The position numbers and the translations under genes are program-made. From assembly GCF_018861005.1 (NCBI RefSeq), contig NZ_JAHKQL010000002.1, positions 186,001 to 250,000 of the forward strand: DNA of 64,000 bases, given 5' to 3'. This document shows positions 51,815 through 62,800 of this stretch, piece by piece; positions within the stretch are counted from its first letter, which is position 1; every line of letters starts with the position of its first letter. The DNA is from Polaribacter vadi (GTDB taxonomy: Bacteria; Bacteroidota; Bacteroidia; Flavobacteriales; Flavobacteriaceae). The notes under the pieces are model-generated. The model was not told the DNA's origin and did no database searches. It saw nothing but the letters and a program-made list of their open reading frames with translations.

Positions 51815-52498
51815 AATAGTTTAGTTTTTTTCATAAAATTTTAAATTTTATTTAAAATTTTAGCAGTTAATTATCAAATATTTGTTTATAGTCTTTCAAA
51901 TATCATTTTATTAAATAAATAAAACAATTACTTCAGCACTACTTAAACAATACGTAAAAAAAAATGCACTTTTATATAAATAAGCACTTATAACCTTATT
52001 AATATTAGGTTTTTACTAAAAAAAATATGTAAAAAATTACAAATTAAAAAACAATACATTAACACTACAATACAAAAAAAACATTATTAACAAAGAAAAA
52101 TTAACCTAATTACTAAAGAAAATTGAGTGAATATAAAAGATTAAACTATCTAGGGAAACAAGCAATAATAAATGATTATTAGTGCATCTTTTTTAATCAT
52201 TAAGGATTACAAAAACAGTATACTCCTACCTATACTAATTCCTAATAAAGCCTATTAAAATGTATTACCTTAAAGATTTAAAACTGAAATTTTATCTAAT
52301 AGAGATGTTTTATTTTCTTTAGATTTTTCAAATTCAATATTGCTAATTAAAACTTGAATAGGGTTATTTTCATTATATATTGCTAATTTCGTAATATGTA
52401 TAAGTTATTTTGTTTATTTATTAATAAGGATAATTTAATTTACTTGTGTTAGTCAATTCTTAAATATATGTTTACTTTTAGAATATATTTTGTAAATA
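51815..52498. other. 684-nt intergenic region between divergent genes
   Basis: AT-rich DNA that must contain the promoters of the GH16 enzyme and of the acyltransferase. I see no ORF, terminator or repeated element worth naming, and no exact TAnnTTTG box close to the GH16 gene. Confidence 0.5.
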
Positions 52499-53596
52499 TT
52501 GAGCTCTAATAGATTGTATTTTATTGATATTGTGCGCGCTTTTGCCATTTTAATGATGTTGCAGGGTCATTTTATTGATACACTTTTAGAGGTTTCTTAT
52601 AGAGATTCAAATTGTAATATTTACAGAATTTGGGCTTATTTTAGAGGAATAACAGCACCAACTTTTTTTACCATTTCTGGATTAATTTTCACCTATCTGT
52701 TGTTAAAAGCTAAAGAAAAAGGCATTGAAAAATTAAGAATGAGAAAAGGAATTATGAGAGGTTTTTTCTTAATTGGAGTTGGTTATTTATTACGAATCGA
52801 TATTTTCAACTGGTTGTCAGGTAATTTTAACCCTTACTTTTTAGTGATAGATGTCTTACAGATAATTGGTATTAGTTTAATATTAATAATTGGTATTTAC
52901 TTTTTATGTAATAAAAAAACGATTCTTTTTTCTTCTATCGTTCTAGTTTTGGGTACAGTTCTATTTTTAACAGAACCTTTGTATCGAAATATAAATGTTT
53001 CTTCAATTCCGTTTTTTTTAAGCAATTATATCTCTAAAAGTAATGGTTCTATTTTCACAATAATTCCTTGGTTTGGTTATATCTGTTTTGGTGCTTTTTT
53101 ATCAACCTTATTTTATAAAAACTTACACAAAAAATATTTTAAAAAAACAATTATTACTTCATTTATAGTTACGGGTTTATTGTTAATTTTCTACTCCTCT
53201 TTTTTCCTAGCATATCTATCCAAATTATCTCATATTCAATTATTTATGGATTCTGCTAGCTATAATTACCTTTTTACTCGATTTGGAAACGTGTTATTAT
53301 ATTTTGCTTTTTTCTACGGATTAGAAAGTTACTTTAAGAACCCTATTCTTTTAAAAATCGGTCAAAAAACATTATCTATTTATGTGATTCATTTTATAAT
53401 TATTTATGGAAGTTTTACGGGCCTGGGTTTAAACAGTTTAATAGGTAAAACATTAAACCCTGTTGAAGCAATTTTAGGTGCAATTTTATTCTTAATATTA
53501 GTCTGTTTGTTGGCTTACTTTTATGTAAAAACAAACACATTTTTGTATTTAAATTCTAGGAAAATTTATGATAAATTTAAAGGAAAACCAGAATAA
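52499..53596 (+). CDS. DUF1624/heparan-alpha-glucosaminide N-acetyltransferase-like membrane protein
   Basis: A 365-residue protein with about ten hydrophobic segments. The first, FIDIVRAFAILMMLQGHFI (about 8-26) with its conserved Asp, Arg and His, is typical of the DUF1624/HGSNAT-like acyltransferases. These transfer acyl groups across membranes to sugars. The start appears to be TTG at 52499. The 3' end overlaps the possible upstream start of the next gene, and the two are probably one operon. The substrate is unknown. Confidence 0.75.
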   Translation: MSSNRLYFIDIVRAFAILMMLQGHFIDTLLEVSYRDSNCNIYRIWAYFRGITAPTFFTISGLIFTYLLLKAKEKGIEKLRMRKGIMRGFFLIGVGYLLRIDIFNWLSGNFNPYFLVIDVLQIIGISLILIIGIYFLCNKKTILFSSIVLVLGTVLFLTEPLYRNINVSSIPFFLSNYISKSNGSIFTIIPWFGYICFGAFLSTLFYKNLHKKYFKKTIITSFIVTGLLLIFYSSFFLAYLSKLSHIQLFMDSASYNYLFTRFGNVLLYFAFFYGLESYFKNPILLKIGQKTLSIYVIHFIIIYGSFTGLGLNSLIGKTLNPVEAILGAILFLILVCLLAYFYVKTNTFLYLNSRKIYDKFKGKPE

Positions 53597-53612
53597 TTAC
53601 GACTATAATTTT

Positions 53613-54500
53613 ATGAAATCTACAATATTTATTTTTTCTTTATTGTTATCAATTAACAGTTTTTCTCAAAAAAAATATTTAGAGAAAATAGCAAAAACTT
53701 CTATACATAAATTTACTTATCAAAGAATTAAAAAAGAAAAGAATTTAAAATTAGATTTTTACAAACCCAGAAAAGTGAAAGGTTTAAAGCCTTTAATTAT
53801 TTATGTTCATGGAGGTGGATTTTCTGGCGGACAAAGAAATGACAAATACGCTGTAGACTTCTCTAAAGAAATGGCAAGTTATGGTTATGCTGTAGCTTCT
53901 ATTTCTTATCGTTTAACAATGAAAGGAATTGGTTTTGGCTGCAACACAAAATCTGATTTAAAAATTAAGGCTTTTAATGAAGTATCTAAGGATATTAGTT
54001 ATGCTATAAAGTACATTATAAAACGTAATAGAAAATTTAAAATAGACACAACCAAAGTTATTTTAGTAGGCTCTAGTGCTGGTGCAGAAGCAGTTTTAAA
54101 CCTAGCTTACGTTTATGAAAATGAGATTCTAGATTCAAGTTTTAAATTTGCAGGAATTATTGGTATGGCTGGTGCAATTACAACTATTGATAAAATAACA
54201 AATGATAAAGCAATACCAACACAACTTTTTCACGGAGAAAAAGATGATTTAGTGCCCTATAATATTGCTCCACATCATTATTGTAAAAAAGAAAATATTG
54301 GTTATTTAAGATTATATGGTTCTAGAGCAATTGCAGATCAATTAAAATCTATTGGTAAATCTTACTATTTATATTCAGTTAAAAATGGTGATCACAGTTG
54401 GAATTCTAGACCTATTTATCAATGTAAAAATGAAATTTTAGATTTTTTGTATTTTGATGTTTTACAGAAAAATGAAAGACAAACAGAAGTTAAAATTTGA
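53613..54500 (+). CDS. Exported alpha/beta hydrolase (esterase/lipase family)
   Basis: A 295-residue protein when started at ATG 53613, which begins with a signal peptide (MKSTIFIFSLLLSINSFSQ). The ATG at 53568 would put 15 polar residues in front and overlap the previous gene. Oxyanion motif YVHGGGFSGGQR (about 57-68), nucleophile GSSAGAE and C-terminal catalytic His in VKNGDHSWN place it near carbohydrate esterases and the BD-FAE group. It is periplasmic or secreted and may deacylate polysaccharide. Confidence 0.85.
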   Translation: MKSTIFIFSLLLSINSFSQKKYLEKIAKTSIHKFTYQRIKKEKNLKLDFYKPRKVKGLKPLIIYVHGGGFSGGQRNDKYAVDFSKEMASYGYAVASISYRLTMKGIGFGCNTKSDLKIKAFNEVSKDISYAIKYIIKRNRKFKIDTTKVILVGSSAGAEAVLNLAYVYENEILDSSFKFAGIIGMAGAITTIDKITNDKAIPTQLFHGEKDDLVPYNIAPHHYCKKENIGYLRLYGSRAIADQLKSIGKSYYLYSVKNGDHSWNSRPIYQCKNEILDFLYFDVLQKNERQTEVKI

Positions 54501-54511
54501 CAAATAAAAAA

Positions 54512-54545
54512 GCCGTACTAAAAATATAGCACGACTTTTAAAGTT
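54512..54545 (-). terminator. Terminator between convergent esterase and phytase genes
   Basis: On the minus strand the stem AAAAGTCGTGCTA/TAGTACGGCTTTT pairs fully with two G-U pairs and is followed by T. On the plus strand these become mismatches, so it mainly serves the phytase operon. Confidence 0.7.
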
Positions 54546-54562
54546 CAAATATTTAGATTTTT

Positions 54563-55597
54563 TTATTTGATTAATCTATTAAAATCATAAAAATAAAAAT
54601 TCTTTTCATCGTTCATAGCTACAAACAAACCGCTTTTAAACGTGTTGTTTAATGGCACAGTAACCACATCACAACCATCAGTTTCTAAGGTTGATAAATT
54701 AATTGCTTTAACAAAATTGTTTGTTATTCTATCAAACAAATTAAATTGTCCTTTTTGTTGATCAGAAACAATAATATATCCTTTTTTATCTTCTAATTTG
54801 GCAATAGCAATTCCTTCTATATCTTCTAAAAAATACTCGCCACCAAAACATGCTATTTCTTCATTTCCTTTGGTTGGTTCTGCATAATATTTTCGAATGC
54901 AAGCACCTTCATCAGAATAGTACACAAAACCCATTTCTGAATCTACAGCAATAGCTTCTATTTCTTTTTCACCACTAAACTTCCCAAATTTTCTTACCAA
55001 GCTAGCTTGTATCACATTGTTTGCTGCTGTTAATTTGTATTGGTATAAATATCCTTCTTTAGGTCCTGATTTTCTGCCTACAATAGCATAAAAACTATCA
55101 TCTAATTTAGATTTATAAAAAGCAACACCCATAGGTAATTTGAGTTCTGCATTTTTTTCATCAACAAAAACAGGAAAACCTCCATTGTCTAAAGGTTGCA
55201 TATCTGGTACAGAAAAAATTCTTATTTGTTGTTTTTCTCTTTCTGTAAACACTAAAATATCTGTAGCTGTAGAATCGTTAATTTTAAACCCGTATTCTAA
55301 ATCTACATTATTAGGTCTTTTAATATTTCTGATGGTTTTATTATCTATAATTTTTCCATCTAAATTAAATGCATAAATGGCTCCATTAGTTTTTTTATCG
55401 GTACCAAAAACAATGCTTTTAGAAGCATCTTTTGGATTTATCCAAATTGCAGGATCATCTGTATCATTCAGTGTTTTTTCTGTAATAATATCTGGTGCTA
55501 TTGCAGGTAGTTTACTACCAGAATTGCAAGAAAAAAAGTAAAAAGCACTAAGTAATATAGTGCTTTTTATAATTTGTTTTTTGTTTAATAAACTCAT
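54563..55597 (-). CDS. Beta-propeller phytase lipoprotein
   Basis: A 344-residue lipoprotein (lipobox AFYFFSC, Cys24) of the 3-phytase/BPP family. It has the calcium and phosphate-binding blocks DTDDPAIWINP (about 45-55), NNVDLEYGF, AVDSEMGFVYYSDEGACI and EDIEGIAI. It releases phosphate from phytate. It lies 10 nt downstream of the TonB-dependent receptor gene, so the two form a phytate-phosphorus operon. Confidence 0.92.
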   Translation of the reverse strand: MSLLNKKQIIKSTILLSAFYFFSCNSGSKLPAIAPDIITEKTLNDTDDPAIWINPKDASKSIVFGTDKKTNGAIYAFNLDGKIIDNKTIRNIKRPNNVDLEYGFKINDSTATDILVFTEREKQQIRIFSVPDMQPLDNGGFPVFVDEKNAELKLPMGVAFYKSKLDDSFYAIVGRKSGPKEGYLYQYKLTAANNVIQASLVRKFGKFSGEKEIEAIAVDSEMGFVYYSDEGACIRKYYAEPTKGNEEIACFGGEYFLEDIEGIAIAKLEDKKGYIIVSDQQKGQFNLFDRITNNFVKAINLSTLETDGCDVVTVPLNNTFKSGLFVAMNDEKNFYFYDFNRLIK

Positions 55598-55607
55598 TAT
55601 TAATTTC

Positions 55608-58448
55608 TTATTTTTTAAACAAATCGTATTTTAAACCAAAGGTAATTCTTCTTCCATAATATTCCATTTGCATAGTTCTATCACTTACACCTTGGTAATA
55701 ACGCAAAGGTTGATCTGTAATATTATTAACATCAGCATAAATACTTAGGTTGTTGTTAACCGCAAATGTTGCATTAAAATCTAAGAAAAATTGTTGATCG
55801 TAATAACGATCTTCAAAAGCATTACCACCAATTTCATCTACATAAGCATCAGAAAAATTAGCAGAAACTCTAGCTGAGAATTTTTTACCTCCATAAGCTA
55901 AAGAACCATTAAACATATTTGGTGCTGTGTTTGGCAAATCTAAATCGTCTCTTTCATCTCCATCTTCATTACGAATTCCATTTGCATTAGAAGTTAAATA
56001 AGTATAGTTTAAATAAAGACTAAAGTTCTTTAAAAATCCTGGTAAGAAATCTAATTTTCTCTGGATAGCAAATTCAACTCCGAAAATTGAAGCATCATCC
56101 CCATTTAAAGGTTGATAAACATCAAACCCTGTTGTACCTGCTCCGTAAAAATCTGAAGAAGTTTCTTGTTGAAAAGTATAAATAAAATCGTTTATTTTTT
56201 TGTAAAATAATCCACCAGAAAGTAAACCTACATTGTTAAAATACGTTTCTGCCATTAAATCGAAGTTCATAGAAGTAGTTGGCTCTAAATCTGGGTTACC
56301 AACAAAAATTTCATCATCTCCAGTTACAACATCTAAAGTAGGTGTTATGTCTGCATAATTTGGTCTTGCAATAGTGTTTGTCCAAGCAAAACGAACTACT
56401 GTATTATCTGTAGCATCGTATTTAAAATGTACACCTGGCAATATGTTTGTATAAGTACTTTCTTTAGTTGTTGTACCATTTAAAGTATCTTCATCTAAAA
56501 TATTATTACCAGTTGCAGTTAAACTTGTATGCTCTAAACGTACTCCAGCTAAAACACTTAATTTATTCGATAAATTTTGATTTGCCATTAAGTATGCAGC
56601 ATAAACATTTTCTTCTACATTATAATTGTCTCTTAAAAACTCATCGTCTACAGACTCACCATCTGCTAAATTCAAAGCTCCTAACCATTCTTCTGATGCA
56701 AATAAACCAGCTTGATATTGGCTACCTGCAAGAAAATCTGATTTAGAATAATCTTTGGTTGGTATACCATCTAAAGTTGGGTAAGCACTTTCTAAATCAT
56801 ACTCAAAGAAATTATTGTCTCTGTATTTGGTTTTAAATCTACCTCTTGCTCCAAATTTTATAAACCCATCACCTTTACCAAAAAAGTCTGCAGGCAATTC
56901 AAAGTTTACAAAAACATTAAAATCTTCTTCTTCTGTATATTGATTTTCTTCAGTAATTTCTCCATATTCAAAACTAGAAAGATCATTAAAATCAGAAGCA
57001 TCAACAGGTGAATAAAAAGGATTTTCTGAATCTGTACTGCTATTGATGATATACTCAGATTCAAACTCTGCATATCTTTCATTTAATCTTTCTTCAGATG
57101 CTTTTGCTAAAGAAGCCATCCAATCGATTTTTAAATTACCAGCAACATGGTTACCTCCTAAAGAATAGTTTTGCATTCTTTGGTCTTCTAAACGTCTGTT
57201 TTTATTTCTGTCATTATCAATCCCTCCTTTCGATTGTCTAACTACAGACACAGGAAACATTATTGGTGTGTTGTTTGTTAGGGTAAAATCACCAATTTCA
57301 ATATCTTCTGCATCTAAGATTTCGTGCTCTAATCTAAAACGATTTTCTCTGTCATCTCTCCAGTTATACATCGATTTAAAATAGATGTTATTGTTATCAT
57401 TTATTTGATAGTCGAAATTTGCAGAAAAACTTCTACGTACTCTTTGTACTAAATACGTTCTTTGTTCAAATACGTTTGTATAAGGATTTACTTCCATTTC
57501 TACTTCGTCTGTACCATCAAAATAAGCGAATTCATCTGTCCATTCTGCTTCAACATTATCAGAACCAAAATCGTTATCATTAACGGTTGCAGAAAGCATC
57601 CATCCAAATTTCTTGTCTTTAGAACGATCACCTACTAAAAAAGAACCATTTAATATTCTTTTATTTGTAATGGTATTTACACCAGAACCTGCTGTTGCAG
57701 ATAATCTAAAACTTTGTGGAGCAGTTCTTGTTACTAAGTTTACAGAACCCCCTAAAGCATCTGCATCCATATCTGGAGTTACAGCTTTGTTTACTTGGAT
57801 AGACTGAATCATATCAGAAGGAATTAAATCCATTTGAATGTTTCTATTATCTCCTTCTGCAGAAGGAATTCTACTTCCGTTTAACGTAACAGAGTTTAAT
57901 TGCGGAGAAAGTCCTCTAATAACAATATTTCTAGCTTCACCTTGATCTACTTGCATGGTGATACCAGGAATTCTTTTTACAGCATCTCCAATATTTGCAT
58001 CTGGAAATTTACCAATTTGATCTGTAGACACAACATTTGTAATGTTGATGTTATTTTTTTGAGTGTTTAAAGCCTTAGCTTGGCCACTTAAGCTGTAAGA
58101 TCTAAATTCAATTTCATCTAATTCAATGCCTCCAGATTCTAATTCTAAAATTACTTTTGTAGTTTCGTTTTCTTTTACCACTACTTGTTTCGTAATATCT
58201 TTATAACCTAAATAGGTAACTTTTAAAGTATAAGTACCAACAGGTATAGATACAATTGTAAATCTACCGTTAAAATCTGTAACGTCTCCTTTTTTAATTG
58301 TTTCTAAAGATACATTTGCTCCTGGAACATAAATACCATTTTCATCGGTAATTAAACCTTGAATAGTACCTGTTTGTGCAAAAGATTTTGCTGCAGACAT
58401 TGATAAAACTGCAATGAATAGAATAAATTTTAATTTGTTTAGTTTCAT
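55608..58448 (-). CDS. TonB-dependent receptor of the phytase operon
   Basis: A 946-residue outer-membrane receptor. It has a signal peptide (1-24), a carboxypeptidase-like regulatory domain (about 25-115, TGTIQGLITDENGIYVPGA), a plug with FPDANIGDAVKRIPGITMQV (about 148-167) and a 22-strand barrel ending in GRRITFGLKYDLFKK. The C-terminal aromatic residue and TonB-receptor repeats are intact. There is no SusD-like partner, as in many non-Sus transporters. The adjacent phytase suggests uptake of inositol phosphates or of phosphate-bearing products. Confidence 0.9.
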   Translation of the reverse strand: MKLNKLKFILFIAVLSMSAAKSFAQTGTIQGLITDENGIYVPGANVSLETIKKGDVTDFNGRFTIVSIPVGTYTLKVTYLGYKDITKQVVVKENETTKVILELESGGIELDEIEFRSYSLSGQAKALNTQKNNINITNVVSTDQIGKFPDANIGDAVKRIPGITMQVDQGEARNIVIRGLSPQLNSVTLNGSRIPSAEGDNRNIQMDLIPSDMIQSIQVNKAVTPDMDADALGGSVNLVTRTAPQSFRLSATAGSGVNTITNKRILNGSFLVGDRSKDKKFGWMLSATVNDNDFGSDNVEAEWTDEFAYFDGTDEVEMEVNPYTNVFEQRTYLVQRVRRSFSANFDYQINDNNNIYFKSMYNWRDDRENRFRLEHEILDAEDIEIGDFTLTNNTPIMFPVSVVRQSKGGIDNDRNKNRRLEDQRMQNYSLGGNHVAGNLKIDWMASLAKASEERLNERYAEFESEYIINSSTDSENPFYSPVDASDFNDLSSFEYGEITEENQYTEEEDFNVFVNFELPADFFGKGDGFIKFGARGRFKTKYRDNNFFEYDLESAYPTLDGIPTKDYSKSDFLAGSQYQAGLFASEEWLGALNLADGESVDDEFLRDNYNVEENVYAAYLMANQNLSNKLSVLAGVRLEHTSLTATGNNILDEDTLNGTTTKESTYTNILPGVHFKYDATDNTVVRFAWTNTIARPNYADITPTLDVVTGDDEIFVGNPDLEPTTSMNFDLMAETYFNNVGLLSGGLFYKKINDFIYTFQQETSSDFYGAGTTGFDVYQPLNGDDASIFGVEFAIQRKLDFLPGFLKNFSLYLNYTYLTSNANGIRNEDGDERDDLDLPNTAPNMFNGSLAYGGKKFSARVSANFSDAYVDEIGGNAFEDRYYDQQFFLDFNATFAVNNNLSIYADVNNITDQPLRYYQGVSDRTMQMEYYGRRITFGLKYDLFKK

Positions 58449-58660
58449 TTTATTTGGTTAAAATTTTTAACAAAACTAACTTTTGATAAGTTTTAAAAGA
58501 TTAACAAAATGAAAAGAAAAAGCTAAATTATAATTGAAAAACACCACTAATTAACATTAAATTAATTTCATTTTTACAATAATTTTAAAGCGATCTTGCA
58601 CCTATTTTATTGTTAAATAATCTTTACATTTACTATTTAATCTTTTAAATTGACTACGCT

Positions 58661-59431
58661 ATGAAAACAATATTTATACCAAATCTATCTTATTTTCTAT
58701 TGATATTAATTGTCTTATTTTTTACAAGTTGCCAAATGACAGAAGAATTAACTGTTACAAAAAACGGAAGTGGAACTGTATCTTTTAAAGTTGATGCTTC
58801 GTTTTTTATGCAAATGATGGGCAATAAATTAAATAAAGAAAAAACGAATACTAATTACGATACTATTATTCATTTTAAAGATGTGATCAAACAAAATAGA
58901 GATAGCATTTTAAAACTATCTCAAGAAAAACAAAAATCATTAAAAAGATTGGAGAATTTTAGCATGAGAATGCAGATGAATTCTGATAAAGAAAAAATGA
59001 ATTTTGATATGTTTACCAACTTTAAAGATGTAAAAGAATTGAATAATATGCTAAATTCTTTTCAAGAAGGTTATGGTTTGGCTTCGAAATCTAATAAACT
59101 TTTAGCTTCAGGAAAACAAACTAAAAAATTAAGTGAACCCAAAACACCTTCTACTAAAGTTAACTATTTGTATTCGAAAAAGAAATTTGAACGCAATACA
59201 GAAATTTTAAATCCTGAGCAATTGAAAAAAGAAGTTGATAGTTTAGGGAAGGTAAAAACTATGTTTTCGAGTTCTACCTATAAATTGATTTATACGTTTC
59301 CTAAACGAATAAAAAATGCCTCTATTAAAGAAGCCTATTATAGTGCTGATGGTAAAACCATAACTATTGAAAAGAATATTATTGGTTATTTTTCGAATCC
59401 TAAAATTTTAGATTTCTCTGTAGAGTTTTAA
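58661..59431 (+). CDS. Hypothetical lipoprotein
   Basis: A 256-residue lipoprotein (lipobox FFTSC, Cys24). It opens with a QMTEELTVTKNGSGTVSFKVD segment (split here only to describe a beta-rich start) and has a long Lys-rich helical middle (about 55-165). The C-terminal part has strands around YKLIYTFPKRI. I do not recognise a family with certainty. It is monocistronic and divergent from the TonB-dependent receptor. Confidence 0.65.
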   Translation: MKTIFIPNLSYFLLILIVLFFTSCQMTEELTVTKNGSGTVSFKVDASFFMQMMGNKLNKEKTNTNYDTIIHFKDVIKQNRDSILKLSQEKQKSLKRLENFSMRMQMNSDKEKMNFDMFTNFKDVKELNNMLNSFQEGYGLASKSNKLLASGKQTKKLSEPKTPSTKVNYLYSKKKFERNTEILNPEQLKKEVDSLGKVKTMFSSSTYKLIYTFPKRIKNASIKEAYYSADGKTITIEKNIIGYFSNPKILDFSVEF

Positions 59432-59434
59432 ATA

Positions 59435-59464
59435 AAAAAAGTGAAACTAAGGTTTCACTTTTTT
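59435..59464. terminator. Bidirectional terminator after the lipoprotein gene
   Basis: The stem GTGAAAC/GTTTCAC (59441-59458, 4-nt loop) is extended by A/T tracts and lies between convergent genes. Confidence 0.85.
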
Positions 59465-59468
59465 ATGA

Positions 59469-59780
59469 TTAAGCTTGTCCTGTTGGTCCAAAATTCATAG
59501 GTACAGGAGGTTGCTCATAATCTTTTATTTCACCATGTTGTTGTTCAAATTTACGAACATTATCTGCTAAAGCTTTTGTTAATCTTTTGGCGTGTTGTGG
59601 TGTTAGAATAATTCTAGATTTTACTTTGGCTTTGGGTACACCTGGCATAATATTTATAAAATCTACAATAAATTCTGACATAGAATGATTGATAATTGCT
59701 AAATTAGAATATGTACCTTCTGCAATTTCTTGATCTAATTCTATATTTAATTGTCCATCTTTATTTTGGTTATCTTCCAT
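59469..59780 (-). CDS. DUF3467 family protein
   Basis: A 103-residue cytoplasmic protein with the family core TYSNLAIINHSMSEFIVDF (about 23-41), PKAKVKSRIILTPQHAKRL (about 50-68) and a C-terminal polar tail. The function is unknown. It is conserved next to rpoC in Bacteroidota (from memory), and it lies directly downstream of the rpoC terminator here. Confidence 0.85.
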   Translation of the reverse strand: MEDNQNKDGQLNIELDQEIAEGTYSNLAIINHSMSEFIVDFINIMPGVPKAKVKSRIILTPQHAKRLTKALADNVRKFEQQHGEIKDYEQPPVPMNFGPTGQA

Positions 59781-59814
59781 AGTTATTGGGTTGTATTATT
59801 AATATCAATAAAAA

Positions 59815-59858
59815 AAGTTGAATTATTTGTAGTAAAAATACTACAAACAATTCAACTT
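59815..59858 (-). terminator. Terminator of rpoC
   Basis: A long stem with arms AAGTTGAATT/AATTCAACTT and inner TTTGTAGTA/TACTACAAA has a run of T after it on the minus strand. It lies 35 nt downstream of the rpoC stop. Confidence 0.85.
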
Positions 59859-59893
59859 ATATAATTTTTAAACGTTAACGTTCAAACGTTTAA

Positions 59894-62800
59894 TTAGAAA
59901 CTTTGTTCTATTTCATCTTTAGGTCCTACAATAATTTTATCATAAGATCTCATACCTGTACCTGCTGGAATTTTCTTACCAACAATTACATTTTCTTTTA
60001 ATCCTTCTAAAGTATCTATCTTACCATTTACAGCAGCCTCATTTAATACTTTTGTTGTTTCTTGGAAAGAAGCAGCAGAAATAAACGATTTTGTTTGTAA
60101 AGAAGCTCTTGTAATACCTTGTAAAACTTGTTCAGCTGTTGCTGGTCTTGCATCTCTTGCAGTAACTAAGTTATTGTCATTTCTTCTTAATAAAGAATTT
60201 TCATCTCTTAATTGACGTGCAGAAATAATTTGACCTGGCTTTAAGTTTTCTGAATCACCAGCATCTTCAACAACTTTCATTCCGTAAATAGCATCATTAT
60301 CTTTGATAAAGTCAGTTTTATGGATTAATTGATTCTCTAAGAATAATGTATCTCCAGAATCTATAATCTTAACTTTACGCATCATTTGACGTACTACAAC
60401 TTCGAAATGTTTGTCGTTAATTTTTACACCCTGTAAACGATATACTTCTTGTATTTCATTTACTAAGTATTGTTGTACTGCAGATGGCCCTTTAATTCTT
60501 AAAATATCAGAAGGTGTTGTAGCACCATCAGATAATGGCATACCTGCTTTAATAAAGTCATTTTCTTGAACTAAAATCTGGTTAGAAAGCTTAACTAAAT
60601 ACTTACTAATATCTCCTGTTTTAGATTCAACAATAATCTCTCTATTACCTCTTTTAATTTTCCCGAAAGAAACTACACCATCAATCTCAGAAACTACAGA
60701 TGGGTTAGAAGGGTTACGTGCTTCGAATAATTCTGTTACACGTGGTAAACCTCCTGTAATATCACCTGCTTTACCAGATTTTCTAGGAATTTTAACTAAA
60801 GTATGTCCAGATTCAACAGTATCTCCATCATCAACCATTAGGTGTGCACCTACAGGTAAACTGTAAGAACGTAATGCATTACCATCTTCGTCTTCAATAA
60901 TTAACGAAGCAATAATCTTCTTGTTCTTAGAATCTGTAATTACTTTTTCTTGGAAACCAGTTTGTTCATCAATTTCTACAGAGTAGTTCATACCTTGCTC
61001 TAAATTGTCAAACTTAACTTTTCCTGCAAATTCAGAAACAATTACACCATTAAATGGATCCCATTGTACAACAACATCACCTTTCTTAATTGTCTTTCTT
61101 TCTTTATCAAAAATAATAGAACCGTAAGGTAAAATATTTGTACTCTGAGTTATACCTGTTTTCTTGTCTTTAATTTTTATTTCTGCAGTTCTAGATATTA
61201 CAATATCAACTTCTTTACCTTCGTTGTCTTTACCAACAACTGTACGTAAATCATCGATAGTTACATTACCATCAAACTTAGCAATCAATTTATTTTCTTC
61301 TGATATGTTACCAGCAACCCCACCAACGTGGAATGTACGTAATGTTAACTGTGTACCAGGTTCACCAATAGATTGTGCAGCAATTACACCAACTGCTTCA
61401 CCAATTTGAACTTTGTTACGAGTTGATAAACTTAAACCATAACATTTAGCACAAATACCTCTAGTAGACTCACATGTTAAAGCAGATCTTACTTCTAATC
61501 TATCTATACCTGAAGCTTCTACAGCATCAGCTAATTTAGATGTAATAGATTGATTAGCTTTTATAATTAATTCTTCTGTTACTGGGTGATAAACATCTTG
61601 TAAAGAAATACGTCCTTCTATTCTGTCTGCAATAGATTCAACAATTTCATCATTTTTCTTTAAAGGTGTTACCTCTAATCCTCTTAATGTACCACAATCT
61701 TCCTCATTAATAATAACATCTTGAGAAACATCAACCAATCTACGTGTTAAGTAACCAGCATCTGCCGTTTTTAAAGCGGTATCTGCAAGCCCTTTACGTG
61801 CACCGTGAGTTGAGATAAAGTATTCTAAAATCGATAAACCTTCCTTAAAGTTAGAAAGAATCGGATTTTCAATAATTTCTCCACCACCAGCAGTAGATTT
61901 TTTAGGTTTTGCCATTAATCCACGCATACCTGTTAACTGACGAATTTGTTCTTTAGAACCCCTTGCACCAGAATCAAGCATCATATATACTGAGTTGAAA
62001 CCTTGTTGATCTTCACGTAAACGTTTCATAGATAATTCAGTTAATCTATTGTTGGTAGAACCCCAAACATCAATTACCTGATTGTAACGCTCTTTTTGCG
62101 TTAACATACCCATATTATAGTTACCTACAATAACATCAACTTCTTTATTTGCTTCATCAATCATAGATTGCTTTTCAGCTGGAATAATAATATCCCCTAA
62201 TGAGAATGATAAACCACCTTGAAAGGCAAATTTATATCCCATATTTTTTATTTCATCTAAGAAAGCACCTGTTGTAGGTATATCTGTAGCTTTTAAAATA
62301 CCACCAATAATACCACGTAAGTTTTTCTTAGTTAATACCTCATTAATATAACCAGCAGCAGCAGGAACTTTTTCATTAAATAAAACTCTACCTACAGTAG
62401 TTTTAATGATTTTAGTTACTTGCTCTCCATTTTCTCCTAAATCTTGAGTTCTTACTTTAATACCAGCATTTAAGTCTACCATTTCTTCGTTAAAAGCAAT
62501 AGTAACTTCTTCTGGAGAATAGAAAGTTAATCCTTCTCCTTTAATTGGTACTTCAGGAGTAGAAATTCTTTCTTTTGTCATATAGTATAAACCAAGTACC
62601 ATATCCTGAGAAGGTACAGTAACTGGAGCACCATTTGCAGGGTTTAAGATATTGTGAGAAGCTAACATTAATAATTGTGCTTCTAAAATAGCTTCTGGTC
62701 CTAATGGTAAGTGAACCGCCATTTGATCTCCATCAAAATCTGCATTAAATGCAGAACACGCTAATGGGTGTAACTGAATAGCTTTACCTTCAATTAATTT

